The notes under the pieces are model-generated. The model had not been told where the DNA came from. It ran no database searches and worked only from the letters and a program-made list of their open reading frames with translations. DNA of 5,442 nt from Acinetobacter sp. UBA6641 (GTDB lineage: Bacteria > Pseudomonadota > Gammaproteobacteria > Pseudomonadales > Moraxellaceae): positions 1-5,442 of the forward strand of contig DKLL01000129.1 of NCBI GenBank assembly GCA_002455755.1. The letters run 5' to 3'. Made by a program: the position numbers and the translations under genes. Positions 1 through 4,915 of the stretch are shown here, piece by piece (the first letter of the stretch is position 1; every line of letters begins with the position of its first letter).

Positions 1-830
1 GCCTCTAGAACTTCGCCCAGCATATGATGGCTTTCACGCGTAAGCAACGCAGTAAAATCAGTATCATTTAAAGCTGCATAGTCTTCTGCATAATCATCTG
101 GCAATGTCCAGACAATCGATTGCCAATAGCCGTCCTGTTCCGGCTTTAAACTGGCCATCGGTAAAAAGGCCAAAGGTCCCGTTTCCAGAAAAATCTGACG
201 GGCTACATGTTGATGTGGCTGAGCAGTTCGAATGGCACAGGTCAAACCGGCCTGTTTATAGTCCAGAATATCCAGATCAATAAAGGCCTGTTCACGGACA
301 AAGGAGTTTGCACCATCCGCGCCAATCAGCAGTCTGGTTTTTAATTGGGTACCGTCTGCCAGATGAATATGCCAAACTCCTGCAATACCCTGCTCTACAC
401 AGGTGACCTTGACCTGTGTACGATAATCCTCAAGTTGCTCCAGCATTTTTTGCTGAATCGCAAGATTCAAAATACTGGGTTCCACCATCGAACCCAAGGC
501 CTGATCGGCAGACGGCGTTTTTATTGAAGCCTGGCCAAAATTAATTTCGCCATAGCCATTCTTATTCCAGACCTGCATACCGCTATAGGGCATCTGACGG
601 GCAAGCTTTTCCCAGACACCCACCGTTTTCAATAAATGAATGGTTGCCTGGCTGAGTGCCAAAACCCGGGAGTTGGCAACATTTTTGGTTTTCTCGGCAT
701 CCAGGATTGGAGCAGCATCCAGTACAGTTGCCTGCACCCCACCTTGGGCCAATAATAATGCAGTCAGGCCACCGACCAGACCGCCACCAATAATCACAGC
801 ATCTAAAATATCTGATTGAACTTGACTCAT
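1..830 (-). CDS. ubiI: UbiI/VisC-like FAD-dependent ubiquinone-biosynthesis hydroxylase, N-terminal part, runs off the left edge
   Basis: The frame is open from ATG at 830 to the window edge, giving 276 codons with no stop. I see an N-terminal dinucleotide-binding motif (GGGLVG, residues 15-20) and the second FAD/NADPH motif of flavin aromatic hydroxylases (GADGANS, residues 170-176). The stretch GMQVWNKNGYGEINF (84-98) resembles E. coli UbiI (GMEVWDKDSFGHISF) more than UbiF or UbiH. VARQIF and GPLAFLP (209-225) also fit UbiI. The family is a group A flavoprotein monooxygenase that hydroxylates the polyprenyl-phenol ring; UbiI acts at C5. About 120-130 residues, including the third FAD motif (HPxAGQGxN), lie outside the window, so integrity cannot be judged. 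Its ATG overlaps the ubiH stop (ATGA, 827-830), so it is probably coupled to ubiH. Regiospecificity is inferred; Moraxellaceae paralogues could act at another ring position. Confidence 0.85.
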   Translation of the reverse strand, partial: MSQVQSDILDAVIIGGGLVGGLTALLLAQGGVQATVLDAAPILDAEKTKNVANSRVLALSQATIHLLKTVGVWEKLARQMPYSGMQVWNKNGYGEINFGQASIKTPSADQALGSMVEPSILNLAIQQKMLEQLEDYRTQVKVTCVEQGIAGVWHIHLADGTQLKTRLLIGADGANSFVREQAFIDLDILDYKQAGLTCAIRTAQPHQHVARQIFLETGPLAFLPMASLKPEQDGYWQSIVWTLPDDYAEDYAALNDTDFTALLTRESHHMLGEVLE

Positions 831-2035
831 GCTTTTAACCCCATGGCATAGTTGGCCACCAGAGGTTTAATCCCCGGAATGGTCTCAAAAGCGATCAAGC
901 CAGTATTCCGAATAAATTTGAGAACAGGATTCGCATTGCTGAAACCACGCACCACCGAATCACAGAATTTAATCACACGTTGCTGATCGGTCAGACGTGA
1001 TTTTTCATAGTCTTGCAGCATTGCTGCATCACCCAAGTCAGCTTGCTGTGCGACTTGTTCGGTTAAATAACGCACCAGAACATAAGCATCTCGCATACAC
1101 AGATTAAAGCCCTGGCCTGCAACCGGATGAATGGTATGGGCTGCATTCCCCATCAGGACTACACGACCGACCGCCTGTTTTTCAGCCAGCACCTGTGAGA
1201 GTGGGAAGCTGAAACGGCGACCTGTTTTCTGGAATTTACCTGCACGATCACCGTAGGTGTGTTGCAAGGCATCCAAGAAATGCTGATCATTTTCTTCGCC
1301 TAACCACTCGCCTTCAGTACCTTTTTTCACCGGCCAAACCACTGAACGGCGGTATTCACCTGGTAGTGGTAATAATGCTAGAGGGCCAAGCGGACTAAAG
1401 CGTTCAAAACCAATATGATTATGCGGTTTAGAGGTTTGCACTGTAGTGACAATAGCAACCTGATCATAATCATGCTCCGAGGCACCAATGCCTAAAGCTT
1501 TACGGCAGAATGAATCACGGCCATCGGCAGCAATCAGCAGTTTTGCCTGTAAAGATAAGGTTTCTTCGCCACGTTGTGCTTCGATATAAGCCAACTCGGC
1601 ATCTTGCGTTAATGAAGTCACCTGTACGCCATCAATCAGTTCAATTAATGGCTGCTTGCGCACTTCCGTGAGCAGCACACGACCCAACCAGGCATTTTCA
1701 ATGACCTGACCAAAACTTTCGACTTTTTCCTGTTCTGCTTTTAAACGCGCCTTACCAAAGCTGTCTTGCTCGGTAATATTCACCTCTAAAATAGGTGTGG
1801 CATGTTCCTGCAAGGCATTCCACAAACCAAGTTCTTGATAAATCTGCACCGTGCGACGAGACAATGCGCTATTACGGGCATCAAAACTGGAGTGATAAGG
1901 TGCAAGATGAGCATCGTCATAATTTGGGTATTTGATTGCTTCTAAGAGTTTCACGGCAATTTTGGTTTTCGCCAACATCAGTGCGAGGCTTAAGCCCACC
2001 ATCCCACCACCGACAATGATGACTTCTTGCTGCAT
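827..2035 (-). CDS. ubiH: 2-octaprenyl-6-methoxyphenol hydroxylase UbiH
   Basis: A complete 402-residue protein, close to the roughly 390 residues of E. coli UbiH. It is a FAD monooxygenase expected to hydroxylate C1 of the ubiquinone precursor ring, in the membrane-associated Ubi complex. Visible motifs are GGGMVG at 9-14 (FAD Rossmann fold), AADGRDS at 169-175 (DG motif), FERFSPLGPLALLPL at 210-224, and MGNAAHTIHPVAGQGFNL at 295-312 (ubiH/COQ6 signature and FAD site). GN in place of the usual GD in that last motif is also typical of E. coli UbiH (GNAAQTLHP) and separates it from UbiI and UbiF. The ATG at 2035 is well supported by an AAGGA Shine-Dalgarno at 2043-2047 with a 7-nt gap. The stop overlaps the start of the downstream UbiI-like gene. 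In E. coli this gene directly follows pepP; here a DUF378 gene and two terminators intervene, so it probably has its own promoter. Confidence 0.95.
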   Translation of the reverse strand: MQQEVIIVGGGMVGLSLALMLAKTKIAVKLLEAIKYPNYDDAHLAPYHSSFDARNSALSRRTVQIYQELGLWNALQEHATPILEVNITEQDSFGKARLKAEQEKVESFGQVIENAWLGRVLLTEVRKQPLIELIDGVQVTSLTQDAELAYIEAQRGEETLSLQAKLLIAADGRDSFCRKALGIGASEHDYDQVAIVTTVQTSKPHNHIGFERFSPLGPLALLPLPGEYRRSVVWPVKKGTEGEWLGEENDQHFLDALQHTYGDRAGKFQKTGRRFSFPLSQVLAEKQAVGRVVLMGNAAHTIHPVAGQGFNLCMRDAYVLVRYLTEQVAQQADLGDAAMLQDYEKSRLTDQQRVIKFCDSVVRGFSNANPVLKFIRNTGLIAFETIPGIKPLVANYAMGLKA

Positions 2036-2042
2036 GCTTTGA

Positions 2043-2047
2043 TCCTT
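2043..2047 (-). promoter_or_regulatory. ubiH ribosome binding site
   Basis: The minus strand reads AAGGA here, 7 nt before the ATG at 2035. It fixes the ubiH start and is the clearest Shine-Dalgarno in the window. Confidence 0.75.
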
Positions 2048-2054
2048 ATCTGTG

Positions 2055-2075
2055 GTATCTATAAAGTCTAGATAC
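2055..2075. repeat. 7-bp inverted repeat in the ubiH leader
   Basis: GTATCTA (2055-2061) and TAGATAC (2069-2075) are perfect inverted copies separated by 7 bp. The dyad lies just upstream of the ubiH Shine-Dalgarno. It could be a weak mRNA hairpin near the ribosome site or a protein-binding operator. It lacks a GC-rich stem and T-tract, so it is not a terminator. Confidence 0.5.
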
Positions 2076-2119
2076 GTCTAATCATAATTGATTTTATATT
2101 ACCTCAAAGATTTTCATTT

Positions 2120-2147
2120 TTATAATCAATTAGTGATTGGATTATAA
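2120..2147. repeat. 8-bp-arm dyad overlapping the putative ubiH -10 box
   Basis: TTATAATC (2120-2127) and GATTATAA (2140-2147) are perfect inverted copies around a 12-bp centre. If G2140 is bulged, CAAT (2127-2130) can also pair with ATTG (2136-2139). Because of the symmetry, both strands carry a TATAAT hexamer. Operator or symmetric promoter are both possible; function is inferred only from position. Confidence 0.45.
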
Positions 2148-2169
2148 GTGAAATAACAGGGTAGGGAAA
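2141..2169 (-). promoter_or_regulatory. Candidate sigma-70 promoter for ubiH and the UbiI-like gene
   Basis: The minus strand has a perfect TATAAT -10 hexamer at 2146-2141. At 17-bp spacing the -35 position (2169-2164) reads TTTCCC, only 3 of 6 to consensus, so the -35 is weak. Transcription would start near 2134 and give a leader of about 100 nt containing the dyad at 2055-2075. A promoter is needed here because a terminator lies just upstream (2228-2253). Confidence 0.4.
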
Positions 2170-2227
2170 TTTCGGCCATTAGCTTCAACCTGAAGATAAA
2201 TTTATATACAAGCTTTACCAATACTCA

Positions 2228-2253
2228 TAAAAAACGGAGCTAAAGCTCCGTTT
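2228..2253 (-). terminator. Intrinsic terminator of the DUF378 gene
   Basis: On the minus strand the stem AAACGGAGC / GCTCCGTTT (2253-2245 with 2240-2232) closes a 4-nt TTTA loop and is followed by an uninterrupted run of six T (2234-2229). The stem is 9 bp with a GC-rich core. It lies about 90 nt after the DUF378 stop and should separate that transcript from ubiH. On the plus strand the T-run after the stem is only three long, so it is mainly a leftward terminator. Confidence 0.85.
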
Positions 2254-2333
2254 ACCAGAATTAGATCAGCAAAATAAGCCAATAATATCAATTATAAAAA
2301 TCAGTCTTATGCAGATCTAAACAGGTTTCTGGT
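2254..2333 (-). other. Long multi-helix fold in the DUF378 3' UTR, possible structured RNA
   Basis: Four nested inverted segments stack around one axis: 2254-2260 with 2327-2333 (ACCAGAA/TTCTGGT), 2261-2267 with 2314-2320 (TTAGATC/GATCTAA), 2269-2271 with 2310-2312 (GCA/TGC), and 2275-2278 with 2306-2309 (TAAG/CTTA). They are separated by a 6-nt bulge (2321-2326), a 1x1 mismatch and a 3-nt bulge. A small AT hairpin (2282-2286 with 2291-2295) caps the inside. The fold starts 6 nt after the DUF378 stop and abuts the terminator. It may be only a 3' UTR, a stability element, or a 3'-derived small RNA. Confidence 0.4.
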
Positions 2334-2339
2334 TGGTCA

Positions 2340-2579
2340 TTAACGCACAACTCTGGTCTGAGGCTCATGATGTACTGATTTACCTAGCTTAGTTCCTGTA
2401 TAGATTAAGTAAAGTGCAGATAACCCCACTAGGACATACACAATTCGAGATAAGGTGCTCATTTCACCAAAGATTGCAGAGACCAAATTGAAGTCAAATG
2501 CACCAACTAAGCCCCAGTTGATGCCACCAATAATCGCCAAAGCGTAAGCAATCCAGTCGATCGTATTTAATCTCATCAT
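2340..2579 (-). CDS. DUF378 family small inner-membrane protein
   Basis: A 79-residue protein of unknown function. The segment IDWIAYALAIIGGINWGLVG (7-26) followed by RIVYVLVGLSALYLIY (45-60) is the typical DUF378 (YuzA-like) layout: two hydrophobic helices, about residues 9-28 and 46-61, joined by a short loop, with a basic polar C-terminal tail (KLGKSVHHEPQTRVVR). The length matches the family, which is often 60-80 residues. Two Met codons open the frame, at 2579 and 2576. The GGGAG Shine-Dalgarno (2584-2588) lies 4 nt from the first and 7 nt from the second, so the second may be the real start (78 residues). The gene is a stand-alone unit: the pepP terminator precedes it and its own terminator follows. 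It is not part of the usual pepP-ubiH arrangement. No function should be read from its neighbours. Confidence 0.88.
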   Translation of the reverse strand: MMRLNTIDWIAYALAIIGGINWGLVGAFDFNLVSAIFGEMSTLSRIVYVLVGLSALYLIYTGTKLGKSVHHEPQTRVVR

Positions 2580-2583
2580 TTTT

Positions 2584-2588
2584 CTCCC
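2584..2588 (-). promoter_or_regulatory. DUF378 gene ribosome binding site
   Basis: The minus strand reads GGGAG, 4 nt from the first ATG (2579) and 7 nt from the second (2576). Spacing favours the second ATG. Confidence 0.6.
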
Positions 2589-2757
2589 AATGTTCTTTAA
2601 TTTATTTAAGGATCAAAGAAATTATGGGAAAGAAAGCAGATTTAATATGTTGCTTTGATGCTAATAACAGATTTCTTGTGTTGAATTAGTGTGATTTTAT
2701 AGATTGTAATTTTTAATCTGGTGCGTTTTATTTGACTTATTCGCGATAAACGTAATT
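2589..2757. other. AT-rich intergenic region upstream of the DUF378 gene
   Basis: No plausible coding frame is seen on either strand. It must hold the DUF378 promoter because the pepP terminator lies just upstream. Several -10-like hexamers occur on the minus strand (CATAAT near 2615-2620, TATAAA at 2701-2696, TACAAT at 2708-2703), but none has a convincing -35 at 16-18 bp, so I do not choose one. A 6-bp inverted repeat, AAAGCA (2633-2638) and TGCTTT (2651-2656), is present; its role is unknown. Confidence 0.5.
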
Positions 2758-2787
2758 AAAAATGCCGATAATATAACCGGCATTTTT
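2758..2787 (-). terminator. Intrinsic terminator of pepP
   Basis: AAAAATGCCG (2758-2767) and CGGCATTTTT (2778-2787) form a perfect 10-bp inverted repeat around a 10-nt AT loop. On the minus strand the stem runs into TTTTT and then AT-rich sequence, 14 nt after the pepP stop. The symmetry could let it work in both directions, but no rightward gene ends here. The rather large loop makes it less ideal than the terminator at 2228-2253. Confidence 0.75.
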
Positions 2788-2801
2788 AATATCACAATCG
2801 C

Positions 2802-4136
2802 TTAGGCTAATTTCACTTTTGCCATCAATGCTTCAATATCTGCTACGGTTTTTACTACATTTTTAGTGAGCACCAGTGGGCCATTTTCGGTAGCGATCAC
2901 ATCGTCTTCAATCCGGATACCAATACCACGCCATTTGGCATCAACAGTTTCATCATCGGGCGCAATGTATAACCCCGGTTCTACAGTGACTACCATACCT
3001 TCTTCATAGGCACGCCATTCTCCATCCTGTTTGTATAAACCGACATCATGCACATCCATACCCAACCAGTGGCCGGTGCCGTGCATATAGAACTGACGGA
3101 AAGTTTCCTTTTCAATAATTTCCTCAATATCACCCTGCATAAGGCCCAAATCCAACAGCCCCTGAACCAGAATGCGTACTGCCACATTGTGCGGTTCTTT
3201 ATAGGAATTGCCAACACGTACTGCATCAATCGCTGCAAGCTGTGCTTTTAAAACCAGTTCATACAAGGCTTTTTGTTCAGGGCTAAACTTGCCATTAACC
3301 GGAAAAGTACGGGTAATGTCTGAAGCATACAATTGATATTCGCAGGCCGCATCAATCAGTACCAGATCACCATCTTTCAGTTCTTTGTCATTTTCCACAT
3401 AATGCAAAATGCAGGCGTTGGCACCACCACCGACAATACTGTTATAAGAAGGCAGGCAGCCATTTTGACCAAAGATATAATTCAACTCTGCTTCCAGTGC
3501 ATATTCCATCATGCCCGGTTTCACGGTTTGCATGGCACGGGTATGCGCTTCTGCCGAAATATCGGATGCAAGTTGCATCAACTTAATTTCCTGTTCGGAT
3601 TTATGCAGACGCATTTCATCGACAATGCGATCGAGTTGAATCACTTGTGCAGGTGCAGAAGTCCCTTTACGTGATTCACCATTGGCTTTGGCAATCCATT
3701 TCGCCACACGGGCATCAAAATCGGCCTGATGACCAATCCGATAGAACAGTTTTTGTTTATCAAGCAGTTTCTCGATAATTTCTTCATCCAGCAGATCGAT
3801 GGCATAGGCTTCATCCGCCTCATAATCATCCACTGCACCGTCGACACCGGCACGATAACCATTCCAGATTTCCATTTCGCGGTTACGTTCACGGCAGAAC
3901 AGACAATAGGTATAACCTTCATCAATCGACTCAAACGTCTCAATCACTGCTACGGCTTCAGGTTCTGCAAAGCCAGTCAGATAGAAAAAACTGCTGTCTG
4001 CACGGAATTTATAGTCTGCATCGCGGTTACGCAGGGCAACCGGACTGGTGGCAATAATCGCAATACTGTACGGACCCATTTCTTCTGCCAGGCGGTCGCG
4101 ACGTTCCTTAAAATCTGCTTGAGTCAGTTTCATCAT
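2802..4136 (-). CDS. pepP: Xaa-Pro aminopeptidase (aminopeptidase P, M24B)
   Basis: A complete 444-residue protein; E. coli PepP has 441. It removes the N-terminal residue from peptides with proline second, and is expected to be cytoplasmic and manganese dependent. The N-terminal AMP_N domain covers about residues 3-150 (RADSSFFYLTGF at 45-56). The C-terminal pita-bread domain carries all five expected metal ligands: D262, D273, H356, E386 and E410, in IDAACEYQLYASDITRTFP, HGTGHWLGMDVHDVG, TVEPGLY and GIRIEDD. The probable proton-shuttle histidines H245 and H363 are also present. The N-terminus aligns with E. coli from the first Met. Two Met codons occur in tandem (4136, 4133), with no recognisable Shine-Dalgarno before either. 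It lies 85 nt after ygfB with no terminator between, so the two are probably cotranscribed. Transcription should end at 2758-2787. Confidence 0.97.
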   Translation of the reverse strand: MMKLTQADFKERRDRLAEEMGPYSIAIIATSPVALRNRDADYKFRADSSFFYLTGFAEPEAVAVIETFESIDEGYTYCLFCRERNREMEIWNGYRAGVDGAVDDYEADEAYAIDLLDEEIIEKLLDKQKLFYRIGHQADFDARVAKWIAKANGESRKGTSAPAQVIQLDRIVDEMRLHKSEQEIKLMQLASDISAEAHTRAMQTVKPGMMEYALEAELNYIFGQNGCLPSYNSIVGGGANACILHYVENDKELKDGDLVLIDAACEYQLYASDITRTFPVNGKFSPEQKALYELVLKAQLAAIDAVRVGNSYKEPHNVAVRILVQGLLDLGLMQGDIEEIIEKETFRQFYMHGTGHWLGMDVHDVGLYKQDGEWRAYEEGMVVTVEPGLYIAPDDETVDAKWRGIGIRIEDDVIATENGPLVLTKNVVKTVADIEALMAKVKLA

Positions 4137-4174
4137 TAAATGTACTTTTGTCTTTTATAAGTAGGTGATCACTT

Positions 4175-4196
4175 TTAAATGGCCGGTTAAATGGCC
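4175..4196. repeat. Tandem 10-bp direct repeat between ygfB and pepP
   Basis: TTAAATGGCC occurs twice (4175-4184 and 4187-4196) with a GG spacer, a 12-bp period. A GTGATCAC palindrome (4165-4172) sits beside it, on the pepP side. This 85-nt spacer has no clear terminator and no convincing promoter. The repeat could be a regulator site or a replication-slippage product. Confidence 0.5.
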
Positions 4197-4221
4197 TGTT
4201 TTTTAAACCCAGTCGCCCGAA

Positions 4222-4851
4222 CTAGCTCGGACGATGCGGTGTAAACATTTCAACAACACTGCTGGTTTCAGTAACGTTATTTTTTTGCAGTTGCGGCTGG
4301 ATATTTTGCAGCAATGGGGTTTCTGCAATTTCCACTTTTTTACGTCCCAATGACAGGCTCACAGGAATCAGGCGCACAAATTCGTAAAGTTCCTGATAGC
4401 TTTGCTCACCTTCTTCGTCATCATCCGATTCATCAAACTCGACTGCTGCAACATCCTGCAGATGTTCAATCAGTTCCATTTCATCCGGACGGATATGTCC
4501 TGAGGCCAGACCAAATCCCAATACCACACCAGCACACCAGTCCGCCAAGGCTTGTACACGATCGGCAAGTACATGTTCATCATCCGGGAGCAAAGGTAAA
4601 TAGTCGAGTTCATCTTCAGATAAGGCATGGGCAATATCTTCCGCTTCATCGGCTAATATCTCTAGAACCTGCTGCTCTAGCGCCGGAATTTCAAGGGTCG
4701 CTAAAATTTGTTGCCACTCATCCGATGTCGGTGCCTGAGTAACACAAACAATACCTGTTAGTAGCCCATGTAACTCACTTGGGCTTGAAATCTCTTCAAT
4801 TTTTGAAAAATTGTGGTGCCATTCCGACCAACCTGAAATATCGTCTTGCAT
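4222..4851 (-). CDS. ygfB: YgfB/UPF0149 family protein
   Basis: A 209-residue protein from ATG 4851; E. coli YgfB has about 192. Family features are SELHGLLTGIVC (25-36), DYLPLLPDDE (83-92), RVQALADWCAGVVLGFGLA (98-116), an acidic cluster (138-149), and YQELYEFVRLIPVSL (152-166). The fold is all-helical, soluble and strongly acidic. In Pseudomonas aeruginosa YgfB represses ampDh3 by interfering with the AlpA antiterminator; whether this copy does so is unknown. No SEC-C zinc motif is present. After about residue 168 comes a roughly 40-residue polar, Gln/Asn-rich tail that I cannot match to the family. The frame extends upstream to a TTG at 4863, but that codon overlaps the GGA ribosome site (4861-4859) lying 7 nt before ATG 4851, so ATG 4851 is preferred. 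The gene heads a leftward unit with pepP. Confidence 0.92.
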   Translation of the reverse strand: MQDDISGWSEWHHNFSKIEEISSPSELHGLLTGIVCVTQAPTSDEWQQILATLEIPALEQQVLEILADEAEDIAHALSEDELDYLPLLPDDEHVLADRVQALADWCAGVVLGFGLASGHIRPDEMELIEHLQDVAAVEFDESDDDEEGEQSYQELYEFVRLIPVSLSLGRKKVEIAETPLLQNIQPQLQKNNVTETSSVVEMFTPHRPS

Positions 4852-4915
4852 TCGTTTATCCAATCTCTATACTTCGTATATATTACCTTTGTTTGCGATA
4901 CTGTGCGACTACGAT
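4852..4915. promoter_or_regulatory. Divergent control region between ygfB and the coiled-coil gene
   Basis: Only 64 nt separate two divergent starts, so both promoters must overlap here or extend into the genes. On the plus strand TATATT (4879-4884, 5 of 6 to consensus) lies 17 bp after a weak TTATCC (4856-4861). A second option is an extended -10-like TGCGATACT (4894-4902). An interrupted palindrome, TATAC-TTC-GTATA (4868-4880), sits in the middle. No minus-strand promoter stands out. The region is assigned from geometry, not from strong motifs. Confidence 0.45.

Noticed and set aside
345..527. Rightward 60-codon frame
   Set aside because: Antisense to the UbiI-like gene, whose frame is continuous through this interval.
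2990..3943. Leftward frames at 2990-3238 and 3641-3943
   Set aside because: Out-of-frame shadows of pepP; Trp/Met/Arg-rich and not a sign of frameshift, since the pepP frame is intact throughout.
3333..4139. Rightward open frames of 113 and 136 codons (3333-3674 and 3729-4139)
   Set aside because: They lie antisense inside pepP, whose reading frame has every catalytic residue. Their products are Cys/His/Phe-rich with no domain pattern, as expected from reading a real gene backwards.
4181..4204. GGCC-N8-GGCC hairpin followed by T6 as a plus-strand terminator
   Set aside because: The stem is only 4 bp and no rightward gene ends here; the GGCC pairs are explained by the tandem repeat.
4314..4742. 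Rightward open frame of 142 codons inside ygfB
   Set aside because: Antisense to the conserved YgfB frame; the product is His/Pro/Gln-rich without family features and has no ribosome site.
4852..4863. TTG at 4863 as the ygfB start
   Set aside because: It adds only four residues, overlaps the GGA ribosome site that serves ATG 4851, and has no good Shine-Dalgarno at proper spacing.
4868..4880. Stretch resembling one arm of loxP (ACTTCGTATA)
   Set aside because: Ten matching bases of a single arm only; there is no opposing arm at the correct spacing and no recombinase gene. Likely chance in AT-rich DNA.
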